Positions 43,561-53,159 of a stretch of 64,000 nucleotides of DNA are shown here, one piece after another. The stretch spans positions 22,808 to 86,807 of the forward strand of contig JAXHVH010000004.1 of assembly GCA_034189085.1 (NCBI GenBank), in the 5' to 3' direction. The notes beneath the pieces are model-generated. The model saw only the letters and a program-made list of their open reading frames with translations, had not been told where the DNA came from and ran no database searches. How positions within the stretch are numbered: the first letter of the stretch is position 1; the number at the start of each line of letters is the position of its first letter. The translations under genes were made by a program, and so were the position numbers. Source of the stretch: M55B129 sp034189085 (GTDB lineage: Bacteria > Bacillota > Dethiobacteria > DTU022).

Positions 43561-44597
43561 GGAAAGGTGACTACAATTCTAACTGGATTATCCTTTTTAT
43601 TCCTGAGTATATCCAGTCCCCGGTTTATCTCCGCGAGGGGCAGCTCAAGACTTACGGAGTGGCTTAAATCAAGACGTCCCTGGGCTACCAGTTCGATAAT
43701 GATTGGGAAGTCAGCCCTGCTCTGATCGGCGCTGCCCAGAATAGTTCGTTCTTTTAAGAGCAGATCATGATAAGGATTAAGACCCATTTCTTCCGGGCAG
43801 ATACCGACTATAACCGTACGGCCGCCCCGGCCGGTGCTGTCGACTGCCTGGCGGATTGTTCTGGTCAGACCAATTAATTCGATCGCAACATCTACTCCGC
43901 GGCCTTCCGTAATTTCTTCGATTTTTTTCTCCACGTTGTCTTCCAGTGGATTAATGACCGCTGTTGCGCCTGCTTTTTCAGCCAGATCCAACTTCTCCGG
44001 GGAGAGATCCATGGCAATAACTTTCCCTGCACCCATGATCCGGGCAATTTGAACAGCATGAATGCCCAGACCGCCGATCCCGATTACTAAAACACCCTCA
44101 CCGGTTTGTATGTGAGCCCGCTTCAGGGCATGAAAAGGAGTAGCTACTGCATCGGTCATCAGAGCCGCCCTGGAAAAGGGAATGGAAACAGGAAAGGCAA
44201 AAGCATTGCGTTCGGGGACAACCAGATATTCAGCAAAGCCGCCGTCGATGTTTTTTCCCAACATTTTTGCATCTTTGCAGTAATTATCCCGGTCTGTACA
44301 GCACATCATACATTTTCCGCATGTAACCAGGTAAAAGAGGCATACCCTGTCACCAGGTTTAAATAAGGTTGCTCCTTTTCCGCACGCAGCTACCTCCCCG
44401 GCTATTTCGTGGCCCAGGGTAATGGGTAACCTGGCCACCTTGCTGCGTCCGTCCTGATAATGAATGTCAGAGCTGCAGATGCCGACCGCCCTGATTCGGA
44501 CCAGTATTTCACCTGTTGCCGGCTGCGGGATTCCAAGCTCGGCAATTTCCAGCGGTTTTCCTATCTCAACCAGGCGCGCTGCCTGCATGGTTTTCAT
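43557..44597 (-). CDS. zinc-dependent MDR alcohol dehydrogenase
   Basis: A 346-residue medium-chain dehydrogenase. Catalytic zinc ligands lie in 'VGICSSDIHY' and 'GHEIAGEV', the structural zinc site is 'CGKCMMCCTDRDNYC', and the NAD(P) site is 'VIGIGGLGIHAVQIARIMGA'. It belongs to the sorbitol/threonine dehydrogenase-like group; the substrate is unknown. Start at 44597 has GGGGG 7 bases upstream; the ATG six bases earlier abuts that site. Convergent with the MttB-family gene with overlapping stop codons, so a link to methylated amine metabolism is only positional. Confidence 0.88.
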   Translation of the reverse strand: MKTMQAARLVEIGKPLEIAELGIPQPATGEILVRIRAVGICSSDIHYQDGRSKVARLPITLGHEIAGEVAACGKGATLFKPGDRVCLFYLVTCGKCMMCCTDRDNYCKDAKMLGKNIDGGFAEYLVVPERNAFAFPVSIPFSRAALMTDAVATPFHALKRAHIQTGEGVLVIGIGGLGIHAVQIARIMGAGKVIAMDLSPEKLDLAEKAGATAVINPLEDNVEKKIEEITEGRGVDVAIELIGLTRTIRQAVDSTGRGGRTVIVGICPEEMGLNPYHDLLLKERTILGSADQSRADFPIIIELVAQGRLDLSHSVSLELPLAEINRGLDILRNKKDNPVRIVVTFP

Positions 44598-44866
44598 GAT
44601 CATTCCCCCTTGATCTTTTTAACAGAGTTCTTTCTTTAATGCACTGATCCTTCTTCCTGAAATAAAGAAACTCATTCGTTGGCCAATACCTTGAATTCAG
44701 GTCTTTAATAACATTGAACGTATTAATGTTTCAGGTAAGGTCATAATTTTCTTTGCCCTGCCGGGGGAGGAATAATGGAAAAATTGCAGAAATAGTGGCT
44801 AACAAGGTAATCCGTAATCTTTCAGCACAAAATCAGTATAAATAAATTACTGAAAGAAGGTGACCG

Positions 44867-45739
44867 ATCATCTCACTGATAAAAAAAGCGGTAATTCCCG
44901 CAGCCGGGATGGGCACCCGGTTTCTTCCGGCTACCAAAGCACAGCCCAAGGAGATGCTGCCCATCGTTGATAAGCCGACCATTCAGTTTGTAGTGGAAGA
45001 AGCTGCTGCAGCGGGTATTGAAGAAATTTTGATTATAACGGGGCGTAATAAACAGGCTATAGAAGATCACTTTGACAGAAACCCGGAGCTGGAAGATTTG
45101 CTCCGGGCAAAGGGAAAAGAAGAAGAGCTAAAAGAAATTCTCCACATCAGCAATCTGGCCAACATCTGCTATATGCGCCAGAAAGAACCCCTCGGGCTGG
45201 GCCATGCTGTCCTCTGTGCCCGCAGTTTTATCGGCAATGAGCCTTTTGCAGTGCTTCTGGGTGATGATGTAGTCCATGCTCCTGTCCCCTGCATCAAACA
45301 GTTGATTGATGTATATGCTGCAAAAGGGCAGACAGTTCTCGGTACGCAAAGGGTAGGCTGGGAAAATGTCCATAAGTACGGGATAATTGATACGGATGAT
45401 CCTGATGCCACTGTAGTCAGGGTCAAACAACTTACTGAAAAACCGTCCCGCACGGAAGCCGCTTCTGATCTTGCTGTGCTGGGCCGTTACATTATTGAGC
45501 CTGACATATTCCCCATTCTTGAACAAACCGCTCCCGGCAGAGGAGGCGAAATACAGCTGACTGATGGACTGAACACCCTTGCTGCCCGGCAACCGGTCTG
45601 GGCTCACAATTTTGATGGCAGAAGATATGATGTAGGCGACAGGCTTGGGTTTTTGGAGGCGACCCTTGAATATGCCCTGCGACGAGAAGATCTGGCTCCT
45701 GCTTTGAAGAGATTTTTATCAAGCCTGCAGCGGAGATAA
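44867..45739 (+). CDS. galU: UTP-glucose-1-phosphate uridylyltransferase
   Basis: The protein has the nucleotide-binding signature 'VIPAAGMGTRFLPATKAQPKEMLPIVDKP' core and 'PLGLGHAVLCARSFIG', as in GalU/GtaB, which makes UDP-glucose for polysaccharide and glycolipid synthesis. The first in-frame ATG (44909) lies inside this conserved motif and cannot be the true start. Upstream the frame is open back to a TGA at 44861 and contains only ATC, ATC, CTG and ATA as possible starts; ATC at 44867 lies 6 bases after AGAAGG. Either a non-AUG start or an indel in the seven-A run at 44881-44887 explains this. Length with ATC start: 290 residues, normal for the family. Confidence 0.88.
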   Translation: MISLIKKAVIPAAGMGTRFLPATKAQPKEMLPIVDKPTIQFVVEEAAAAGIEEILIITGRNKQAIEDHFDRNPELEDLLRAKGKEEELKEILHISNLANICYMRQKEPLGLGHAVLCARSFIGNEPFAVLLGDDVVHAPVPCIKQLIDVYAAKGQTVLGTQRVGWENVHKYGIIDTDDPDATVVRVKQLTEKPSRTEAASDLAVLGRYIIEPDIFPILEQTAPGRGGEIQLTDGLNTLAARQPVWAHNFDGRRYDVGDRLGFLEATLEYALRREDLAPALKRFLSSLQRR

Positions 45740-45969
45740 GGAGGATTTCTCCATTAGCCCACTGAGGCAGCATCAAAGCTTAAAACTCTATCTCCGCTTT
45801 TATCCAAAAAAGAACGATGGAGTGTAAAGGCATTGACCCGGTGAGACATGAGAGGGTAAGTTTCTGGATATCATCAGTCATATAAATTAGGTTGTATCAC
45901 TCCGTAATTCGATGAATGATGGAGATATCAAATAATGTTTTTCAAACTAAGAGATAGGAGGAATTTCCT

Positions 45970-47283
45970 TTGTATCTTCATTCTTTACCTCTGGCTCCCC
46001 TGGCCCGGGAACTGACCGGGGGGAAGCGCAATGTCCGTGAGTACATTGATGAAACCTGTGATCTTATTGATCAGCTTGATCCAAAAATACAGTCCTTTTT
46101 GCCTGAAGAAAAGCGCCGAGAGAGATTGATCAGGGAAGCGGAATCTCTAATGAAAGTATACCCTGAGCCGGCAAAAAGGCCTCCTCTCTTTGGCGTGTTA
46201 ATAGGAGTAAAAGATATTTATCGGGTGGACGGTTTCCCCACCCGGGCTAATTCAAAGCTTGACCCGGAAATTTTAGCCGGTCCGGAAGCGGAATGCGTGC
46301 GGATCTTGCGTCAGGCCGGGGCACTGGTCCTTGGGAAAACAGTGACTACAGAGTTTGCCTATTTTGAACCGGGACCAACCCGCAATCCGCATAATTTAAA
46401 CCATACACCCGGTGGGTCAAGCAGCGGGTCTGCTGCTGCAGTGGCAGCTGGCTTCAGTCCGCTGACTCTGGGAACACAGACCATCGGATCGGTTAACCGA
46501 CCGGCTGCTTTCTGCGGGGTGGTCGGTTTTAAACCGAGTTACAACCGTATACCATCTTCCGGTTTGCTTTATTTTTCCCGTTCGGCCGATCATGTCGGCT
46601 GTTTTACCCAGGATGTTGAGGGGATGATCCTGGTGGCGGAGATTCTTTGTAACAGGTGGAAAGATATTAGCGTTTCCTACAAGCCTACCCTTGGCATCCC
46701 CAGGGGGGCTTACCTGGAACAAGCTTCACCCGAAGCTCTTGAGGTATTTACCAATCAGCTGGAAAAATTGCGAGCGGAGGATTATTTAATAAAAGAAATT
46801 AATGTGCTGAATAACATAGAGGAAATTGCCGACTGGCACCATGTCCTGATTTCTGCGGAAATGGCCCTCGAACATGCCGATCTTTACGGACGTTTTGCCC
46901 ATCTCTACAGGCCCAGGACAGCCCAATTAATTGAAGAAGGGCGAAATGTTTCATCACAGGATCTGGCTGAAGCAAGAAAAAGACAAAAAGAACTGCGCGA
47001 GGAACTGGAAACAGTGATGAGGGAAGAAAAAATTGATCTCTGGATTACACCCGCTGCTCCCGGCCCGGCCCCGGAAGGTCTTTCGACGACCGGCAACCCG
47101 GCTATGAACATGCCCTGGACCAACAGTGGTCTTCCATCGATATCGATACCAGCCGGAAAAGCAGCCAATGGACTGCCACTGGGTCTGCAGCTGGTAGCTC
47201 CCTTTATGGGAGATGAACTGCTTCTCAACTGGTCGATTGAGGTGGAAGCGATCTTTGAAGAATTTCAGGCTTACAACGTTTAA
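45970..47283 (+). CDS. amidase signature family protein
   Basis: A 437-residue amidase with the Lys of the Ser-cisSer-Lys triad in 'GVLIGVKDIYRV', the glycine/serine stretch 'TPGGSSSGSAAAVAAG' and the nucleophile region 'GTQTIGSVNRPAAFCG'. Close relatives include GatA and various amide hydrolases; lack of gatB/gatC nearby and the divergent C-terminus argue for a stand-alone amidase with unknown substrate. TTG start with GGAGG 8 bases upstream. It ends by overlapping the stop of the convergent GATE-domain gene. Confidence 0.87.
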   Translation: MYLHSLPLAPLARELTGGKRNVREYIDETCDLIDQLDPKIQSFLPEEKRRERLIREAESLMKVYPEPAKRPPLFGVLIGVKDIYRVDGFPTRANSKLDPEILAGPEAECVRILRQAGALVLGKTVTTEFAYFEPGPTRNPHNLNHTPGGSSSGSAAAVAAGFSPLTLGTQTIGSVNRPAAFCGVVGFKPSYNRIPSSGLLYFSRSADHVGCFTQDVEGMILVAEILCNRWKDISVSYKPTLGIPRGAYLEQASPEALEVFTNQLEKLRAEDYLIKEINVLNNIEEIADWHHVLISAEMALEHADLYGRFAHLYRPRTAQLIEEGRNVSSQDLAEARKRQKELREELETVMREEKIDLWITPAAPGPAPEGLSTTGNPAMNMPWTNSGLPSISIPAGKAANGLPLGLQLVAPFMGDELLLNWSIEVEAIFEEFQAYNV

Positions 47284-47735
47284 ACTTTTCTTGTTGCCAG
47301 GTGGTCCAGGAGAAATGCCGCTCCCCTGGTAATGAGAATGGCCAGGATTGTGCGCACTCCCAGCAGCACCACCGGGTTGGCGCCGAAAACGGCAAAGATA
47401 AAGGTATCTTCTATGACCGAGTGAGAAATGCTGAGAAAAATACCGATGAGCATCAAGTCGCGTTTTTTCAGGTAGCCTTCCCGGGCATAGTCAATGATCA
47501 GGGCGGAGCCGAGAATAATCCCGAAAAACATGCCGCCCAGCAGGGGAAAAGCTGCTTCCTGGGGTAAAGTTAAAAAATTAAGCGCTCCTTTTATCCTGCT
47601 GGTTATTTTCTCGATGACTTGGAAATAGCGAGCCAGTTCAATGAGAATTAAAATCGGAATTAGATAAAGGGCAATTCGTCCTATACTCAACAGGCTCTCG
47701 GCAGCAGTTTGGATGATCAAAGTGATTATTTCCAT
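47280..47735 (-). CDS. nucleoside-recognition (GATE) domain membrane protein
   Basis: A 151-residue membrane protein with four or so helices and the GATE-type motif 'FPLLGGMFFGIILGSALIIDY'. It resembles the short paired GATE proteins such as YjiG/YjiH or SpmA/SpmB. ATG 47735 is chosen because GGAGGAGG lies about 8 bases upstream, placing it just past the upstream gene's stop. Likely forms a complex with the protein encoded upstream; substrate unknown. Confidence 0.72.
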   Translation of the reverse strand: MEIITLIIQTAAESLLSIGRIALYLIPILILIELARYFQVIEKITSRIKGALNFLTLPQEAAFPLLGGMFFGIILGSALIIDYAREGYLKKRDLMLIGIFLSISHSVIEDTFIFAVFGANPVVLLGVRTILAILITRGAAFLLDHLATRKV

Positions 47736-47739
47736 CTGC

Positions 47740-48180
47740 TTAACCTCCTCCAACCAGAATATAAATCATATTCAGGAGGAATCCGGCTCCAAGGGCTGTT
47801 AAAAGGCGCAGAGTGGCGGACACGGGTATGGGTAGGCCTGTATAGCTACAAACTACAGTTTCCATCGGCAGTTCGTGACAGATACCGATCATTACCGCCA
47901 GAACGGTAACCTGTTGTGAAGTAAGAGCCAGGGTCGTTAATACGCCCAGAGCGGCATAAAAATTAACAAAAAAACTGAGCAACAGGATAATGGTTGCCTC
48001 TCCGGGCAGTCCGAAAAGAGCCATCGCCGGGGTAAAAAAACCGGCAACTGTTCCGATGATGCCATAATAATCGAGGACTGCCACGAGACAGGATATGGGG
48101 ACAATAATTTTTATCAACAGCCAAAGCAGCCGGAAGCTTTTCATAATTCCTGTTTTAACCGGTTCAATGATAGGAGACAC
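47740..48180 (-). CDS. nucleoside-recognition (GATE) domain membrane protein, partner
   Basis: A 146-residue membrane protein with 'LFGLPGEATIILLLSFFVNFYAAL' core features and 'GICHELPMETVVCSYTG', typical of the second GATE partner. GTG start with GAAGGTG upstream. The two GATE genes are tightly linked, five bases apart, and divergent from the FetAB-like operon. Confidence 0.72.
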   Translation of the reverse strand: MSPIIEPVKTGIMKSFRLLWLLIKIIVPISCLVAVLDYYGIIGTVAGFFTPAMALFGLPGEATIILLLSFFVNFYAALGVLTTLALTSQQVTVLAVMIGICHELPMETVVCSYTGLPIPVSATLRLLTALGAGFLLNMIYILVGGG

Positions 48181-48221
48181 AGCTGTTTCACCTTCTTCTA
48201 CAGTTTTTTGGAGGATAATTT

Positions 48222-48899
48222 ATGGAAGATGTCTATCGCCTTCGCGAGGTTAGTTTTAACGGGGTTTTAACCATACCGGCTTTAAATATACCGGGAGGTT
48301 CCCTTTTCCTGGTTTCCGGACCCAGCGGAAGCGGCAAAACCACCTTTCTCAAACTTTTAAACAACCTGATTGCCTGTGACCGGGGAGAAATACTTTATCG
48401 GGGACGGGATATCCTTTCCATTGATCCGGTCGAATTGAGAAGGAAAGCGGTAATGGTTTCCCAGTCGCCTTACATCTTTCCCGGGACAGTTTATGACAAT
48501 ATCCTGCTGGCATTTAATTTTAACCGTAAAGAAATTGTTTCGCAAGAAAAGATAGAAAAGTTGCTTTCCCGTTTTGGCCTGGCCGGGTTCCTTCACCGGC
48601 AGACCGATAAACTTTCCGGGGGAGAAAAACAGCGATTAGGTCTGGTCCGGGCTCTGCTGCTGGAATCGGAAACTATTTTGCTTGATGAGCCGACAGCTGC
48701 TCTCGATGAAAAAAACAGCCGTAATGTTTATAACTACCTTAATAGCTGGGTGCAGGAAGACGGACGGAGTGTAATCATGGTTTCTCATGATGTCTCTGTG
48801 GCCGGCAATTATACCGACGGGACAATGATCCTGGACAAGGGGCAGATAGTGGAACTAAGACAGGGGAGGGTTGCCCGTGAACGAACTGCAGTCGATTGA
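48222..48899 (+). CDS. ABC transporter ATP-binding protein, FetA-like
   Basis: A 225-residue ATPase with Walker A 'GPSGSGKTTFLKLLNNL', signature 'LSGGEKQRLGLVRALL' and Walker B 'TILLDEPTAALDE'. Paired with the FetB/UPF0014 permease downstream (23-base overlap), it resembles the E. coli FetAB exporter implicated in iron homeostasis. GGAGG precedes the ATG. Confidence 0.85.
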   Translation: MEDVYRLREVSFNGVLTIPALNIPGGSLFLVSGPSGSGKTTFLKLLNNLIACDRGEILYRGRDILSIDPVELRRKAVMVSQSPYIFPGTVYDNILLAFNFNRKEIVSQEKIEKLLSRFGLAGFLHRQTDKLSGGEKQRLGLVRALLLESETILLDEPTAALDEKNSRNVYNYLNSWVQEDGRSVIMVSHDVSVAGNYTDGTMILDKGQIVELRQGRVARERTAVD

Positions 48900-49665
48900 G
48901 ATATGGCGCCTGGTTGCTTCTTATCTTTTCCTCGTTCTTGTCCTTCTAATGTCTCATTTTCTTAAATTGGGGCGGAGCAAGGAATTTTGGGTTGCTACCC
49001 TTAGGATGACTGTTCAGCTCGTTCTGGCCGGCTACCTTCTCGATCTGGTTTTCAGGCAACAGCATGTACTTGTTTCCCTCCTTGTTTTGTTTGCCATGCA
49101 GGGGTTTGCCCTGGTGACGATTTACGGCCGCCTGAAGGGGAAGATTGGTCCCCGCTTAAAAAAAATGCTTGCTCCGGCCCTTTTCGCTGGGACAACTCTG
49201 CCGCTGGCTTATTTTATGATTGTTGTTATTGCAGCAGACCCGTGGTATGCCCCGCGCTATTTTATTCCTATCGCCGGTATGACGGTCGGTAATTCAATGA
49301 CCGGGATCACCCTGGGGACGGAACGCCTGGCCCAGGCTTTTCACAGTGGACGGGCGCGGATTGAAGAATCGCTTATGCTTGGTGCATCGCCGCGGGATGC
49401 AGCCGGGGATTATTTAAGCGAGGCGTTTAATGCCGCCGTAATCCCCACCGTCAATTCCATGCTCGGTATGGGCATAATATTCCTGCCCGGAATGATGACC
49501 GGGCAGATCCTGGCCGGTGCATCGCCCCTGGATTCGATTAAATACCAGATCGTAATCATGATGGGAATTCTTGGCAGTGTAGGCTTAACTGTCTACCTGA
49601 TCATCCAGCTCGGATTTCGTTCTTTCTTCAATGATAGAGCCCAGCTGCTTGAAGAAGCGGATTGA
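48877..49665 (+). CDS. FetB / UPF0014 family ABC permease
   Basis: A 262-residue membrane protein with seven or so hydrophobic helices and the family motif 'PIAGMTVGNSMTGITLGTERL' core residues plus 'LGASPRDAAGDYLSEAFNAA' and 'FLPGMMTGQILAGASP', diagnostic of UPF0014. GTG 48877 has GGGAGGG upstream and is preferred over TTG 48871. With the ATPase it likely exports iron or another small ligand. Confidence 0.87.
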   Translation: MNELQSIEIWRLVASYLFLVLVLLMSHFLKLGRSKEFWVATLRMTVQLVLAGYLLDLVFRQQHVLVSLLVLFAMQGFALVTIYGRLKGKIGPRLKKMLAPALFAGTTLPLAYFMIVVIAADPWYAPRYFIPIAGMTVGNSMTGITLGTERLAQAFHSGRARIEESLMLGASPRDAAGDYLSEAFNAAVIPTVNSMLGMGIIFLPGMMTGQILAGASPLDSIKYQIVIMMGILGSVGLTVYLIIQLGFRSFFNDRAQLLEEAD

Positions 49666-49696
49666 CAGAGGTCTATTTGTTTAAGGTTAATTTGTT

Positions 49697-50815
49697 TCAA
49701 TCCGAACCGAGGACCATGTGCATCTGCATAAAGCGCATCATATCAGTGCGGCTGAGCAGGCCGACGAGTTCCCCATCATCCATGACCAGGGCCCGGCCGG
49801 CATTGAGTGAAGCCATTTTCATCATCGCATCGGCGGCATCGGTGTCGGGGTGAAAAACCAGAGCTTCTTTCAACGGGGTCAGGATACGGGAAACTCTTGT
49901 TTCCGCCCACTTCTCGCGGGGGACTTCTTTCATGTTCTGCAGGGAGACGAGCCCATGGGTGGATGAACCGTAAACAACCGGAAAGGCGCCGTATTTATAA
50001 GTTAAAAAACACTCGGCAAGCTGTTCCAGGGAATCATCCGGCGATACAGTCTGCAGTTCTGTGCTCATCAGCTGAGATACTTTCATCCCGGCAAAAGTTT
50101 CTTTGAAAATAAGCTGGGAGTAACTGGACTGCCCGGCCTGGTAAATCATCCAGCCGATGAAGATAAGCCATAGACCCCAGAGGTCACCCTGGAAAAAGAT
50201 AAGCATGAAACCGAAAGCCATGGCCACAAAGGAGATCACACTGCCAAGGCCGACAGCGATTCGCGTTGCCGAGAGGATATTCTTCCCGAAATACCAGACG
50301 ATGGAGCGGAAAAGCCTTCCCCCATCCAGGGGGAAAGCGGGTATAAGATTAAATACGGCCATAATCAAATTGAGGCGGGCAATAAAATAAACTGTTTCTC
50401 CGATGATTTTTCCGGAAGGAAGGAGTAAATAATACAACGCTCCGGCGATGAGGGCGATCACCAGGCTTGTCAGGGGTCCGGCAGCAGTGACTTTAAATTC
50501 AGCGGCCGGGCTTTTCGGTTCCGATTCCATCTGGGCTACCCCGCCAAAGACAAAAAGGACTATTTTCTTGATGGGGATCCCTTCCCTGAGGGCAACCAGT
50601 GAATGGCCAACTTCATGGGTGAGGACAGAAACAAAGACAACCAGTGTGGTCAGGACGGCTGCCAGCCAGTAGACCGGTGATTCCAACCCTTCGACGACAG
50701 AGGGAAAATAACTCAGGGCCAGGGTGATACTGAATAGGAAAAAAATCAACAGCCAGCTGATATGGATCTCCACAGGGATTCCTTTGAGGTATATCAGTCG
50801 AAATGAATTATTCAT
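49697..50815 (-). CDS. site-2 protease family (M50B) metalloprotease with CBS domains
   Basis: A 372-residue intramembrane protease: six or so helices, zinc site 'THEVGHSLVALREG' at about residue 66, and the second-site motif 'IPAFPLDGGRLFRS'. A C-terminal CBS pair begins near residue 250 ('SQLMSTELQTVSPDDSLEQL'; 'DAADAMMKMASLNAGRALVMD'). Such enzymes cleave membrane-bound regulators; the substrate is unknown. GGGAGG is about 11 bases before the ATG. Confidence 0.9.
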   Translation of the reverse strand: MNNSFRLIYLKGIPVEIHISWLLIFFLFSITLALSYFPSVVEGLESPVYWLAAVLTTLVVFVSVLTHEVGHSLVALREGIPIKKIVLFVFGGVAQMESEPKSPAAEFKVTAAGPLTSLVIALIAGALYYLLLPSGKIIGETVYFIARLNLIMAVFNLIPAFPLDGGRLFRSIVWYFGKNILSATRIAVGLGSVISFVAMAFGFMLIFFQGDLWGLWLIFIGWMIYQAGQSSYSQLIFKETFAGMKVSQLMSTELQTVSPDDSLEQLAECFLTYKYGAFPVVYGSSTHGLVSLQNMKEVPREKWAETRVSRILTPLKEALVFHPDTDAADAMMKMASLNAGRALVMDDGELVGLLSRTDMMRFMQMHMVLGSD

Positions 50816-50925
50816 GTTTTTTGCCGCCTCCCGGGTATTGCTTATGGCATATGGTATTGGCTTAATTTTCCCCGATTCCTGCTCTGATTAACCAGAACCA
50901 GTGGAAAGTGGTGATTTGAGTACAG

Positions 50926-51345
50926 ATGAAACCTCGCCAAACAGCATTATTCATCATCCTGGACTTAACTGTCCTTCTTGTGCTACTGCTTGTGCTGGCT
51001 TACTATGGCATGAGCCATCTGGCCATTACATTTTTAGGGTTTTTACTGCTGGTAATATGCCTCATCGATATGCACAACGGTATTTTCTCGGAAATGTTTT
51101 CTGCTTTTATCGGTTTTACGGAATCTGAAGAAAAAAGCAAATTAAGATGGTTGCCTGTTGCTCTTGCTTCACTGCTCCTGATTTTTAGCCTCCCGATTTT
51201 ATTTGAACACGGCTGGATTAATCATGATCAACGGTGGGCCATGCAGCACGGGCAATTTTTGCGCCTGGCAGTCCCCGCCATTCTTGGCGGCCTGGCTGTT
51301 ATGGGGGTGGCTGTTATGACAATCTTCAGGGGAATGAAAAAATAG
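50926..51345 (+). CDS. hypothetical membrane protein
   Basis: A 139-residue protein with four predicted hydrophobic helices and a charged loop after the second ('GFTESEEKSKLRW'). I do not recognise a family. The ribosome-binding site is weak. It lies alone between the divergent protease gene and convergent queG. Coding status is supported by its length and membrane pattern only. Confidence 0.55.
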   Translation: MKPRQTALFIILDLTVLLVLLLVLAYYGMSHLAITFLGFLLLVICLIDMHNGIFSEMFSAFIGFTESEEKSKLRWLPVALASLLLIFSLPILFEHGWINHDQRWAMQHGQFLRLAVPAILGGLAVMGVAVMTIFRGMKK

Positions 51346-51396
51346 AGGATGCCTTTCAATGCAGGGCCAGAGCAAAACGCCATCTTGCGAACCGGG

Positions 51397-52518
51397 TCAT
51401 TGCTCGTCAAGTGTAATTTTAACTTCTTTTCTGACGGCTGGATCATTTTCGTGATGCAGTGCTTTTTCCAGATAAAAACGTGCTCTGGAGCCGCCAATCC
51501 GTCCCAGGGCCCAGGCGCTGTGGAGCCGGATCAGCGGACGGGAATCGTTCTCCAGCAGGCGGGCAAGTGGCTTTACCACCCGGGGATCGCCGCTGTTGCC
51601 CAGGGCGATCACAACATTGCGCTGAAGAGTAGTTTTACCCCGCCACCCGGCCGATGTGAGCCCTATAGTAAGAGCATACTCTTTACCGGTCATCTCCAGC
51701 ATCGGCAGGAGAAGCGGTTCAGCAGGGAAATAATTGAAAGCGAAGGCGGCGAAAGGTGATGCGGTTATCCCTTTGTTCAACGGGCAGGCATCCTGGCATT
51801 CATCGCAACCGTAGATACGGTTTCCCAGAAGCGGGCGCATCTCCCGGGGGAACACACCGGGTGCCTGGGTCATATAAGAAAGGCAGAGGCAGGGATTAAT
51901 AATGAAAGGGGCTTGCAGGGCGCCGGTGGGACATGCTTCCCGGCATTTCTGACAATTTATACAGGTTTTTTTAGATGGTTTCCCCGTTTCAATTTCTTTA
52001 TTCACCAGGATAGTTCCCAGGACGGTAAATGAGCCGTAAAGATCGGTAATCAGGGTGCAGTTGTCTCCGATGTGCCCGATGCCGGCCCTGAAAGCCAGTT
52101 CACGTTCTACGAGCGGGTTGCTGTCACAGAGGATGCGGTAATGGAAAGGATCCTCTGTTTTATCACTAATTATTCTGATGACTGCTTCAGCACGGTCTTT
52201 AACGATATAATGATAGTCAATGCTCCGGGCACAGCGGGCAACCAGGCCTCGCGGTTGGTCGGAGTTTGCGGCTACAGGTTGCTCCGGTGCTGCATAAGGG
52301 ATGGCGATTACAATGATACTGCGGCAGTCGGGCAGCAGCTTTTCCGGAGAAATTCTGGCCCGGAGATTCTGCTCTTCAAAAGGGGTCACGCGTCCTTCTG
52401 CAGCCCTCTGCTGCAGTTTTTTTCGAAGGGAGTCAGGCTGGCGGGTATCGGCTGCCCCGATTCTTAATACCCCTGCTTTTGCACCTGCTTCTTTTAATTG
52501 TTTCTGGCTGATTGACAA
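51397..52518 (-). CDS. queG: epoxyqueuosine reductase
   Basis: A 373-residue cobalamin/iron-sulfur enzyme for the last step of queuosine synthesis in tRNA. It has 'FRAGIGHIGDNCTLI' and the two 4Fe-4S motifs CINCQKCREACP and CDECQDACP, then C-terminal HEAT-like repeats ('NVVIALGNSGDPRVVKPLAR'). It depends on B12, linking it to the corrinoid theme of the window. TTG start with GGAAGGCGG 8 bases upstream. Other queuosine genes are not in view. Confidence 0.93.
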   Translation of the reverse strand: MSISQKQLKEAGAKAGVLRIGAADTRQPDSLRKKLQQRAAEGRVTPFEEQNLRARISPEKLLPDCRSIIVIAIPYAAPEQPVAANSDQPRGLVARCARSIDYHYIVKDRAEAVIRIISDKTEDPFHYRILCDSNPLVERELAFRAGIGHIGDNCTLITDLYGSFTVLGTILVNKEIETGKPSKKTCINCQKCREACPTGALQAPFIINPCLCLSYMTQAPGVFPREMRPLLGNRIYGCDECQDACPLNKGITASPFAAFAFNYFPAEPLLLPMLEMTGKEYALTIGLTSAGWRGKTTLQRNVVIALGNSGDPRVVKPLARLLENDSRPLIRLHSAWALGRIGGSRARFYLEKALHHENDPAVRKEVKITLDEQ

Positions 52519-52763
52519 ATTTTTTCCGCCTTCCCGGTTTTTCGATACGGCTGGACACTGAACAAAATTCTTTAAGGTAATTGTATTCTCCTTTTTCTGT
52601 TCAGGTAGGTTTGTTTTGCCTGCATTTCTTTTTGAAATTAACTTTAGATTGTCTTGCTGCTCTATGATGGGTAGCTATTTCAGGAGTTGAAGGATTAAGA
52701 AGAAAGGGAAAGAATATCTTTAAGGTACCCAAGTTATAGAAAAATAAACCGGGGGTAGCACTG

Positions 52764-53003
52764 ATGGCTGAAAAGTGGACGGTATTAATGGAAGCGACCA
52801 ACGATATTGAGGCTGACATAATATGCGGTTTTTTAGAGGATAAAGGCATCCCAGCCCGTAAAGCGGACAGCAGCCCATACAGCGGAGCAATGAGGGTCAT
52901 CGGGGGGTCGGCTTTAGAAGTGCAGGTTTTAGTGCCCCACAATTTTTTAGAACAGGCTGAAAGAGTCATTCGCGATTTTAATGAACCCGGAACAGATTCT
53001 TGA
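52764..53003 (+). CDS. DUF2007-type small protein
   Basis: A 79-residue protein with 'WTVLMEATNDIEADIICGFLEDKGIPAR' core residues and 'EVQVLVPHNFLEQAERVI', typical of DUF2007 (putative signal-transducing protein family). Role unknown. GGGGG lies before the ATG; a hairpin follows the stop. Confidence 0.8.
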   Translation: MAEKWTVLMEATNDIEADIICGFLEDKGIPARKADSSPYSGAMRVIGGSALEVQVLVPHNFLEQAERVIRDFNEPGTDS

Positions 53004-53011
53004 AAATGAAA

Positions 53012-53039
53012 AGCCCTGCCGGGATGACCTGGCAGGGCT
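53012..53039 (+). terminator. hairpin after the DUF2007 gene, possible terminator
   Basis: Perfect 9-bp arms (53012-53020 and 53031-53039) beginning nine bases after the stop codon. No T-run follows, so termination is uncertain. Confidence 0.4.
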
Positions 53040-53159
53040 CGCCGGGCTGATGCATTTTACCCCTGGGAATAAATTGGACCTCAAAGGGTTACTGCTTCTT
53101 GTAAAAACGTATTTGCCGGTAACTGTAAAGGCAGCTGGCTGTACGAGGAGGTAAACTCA

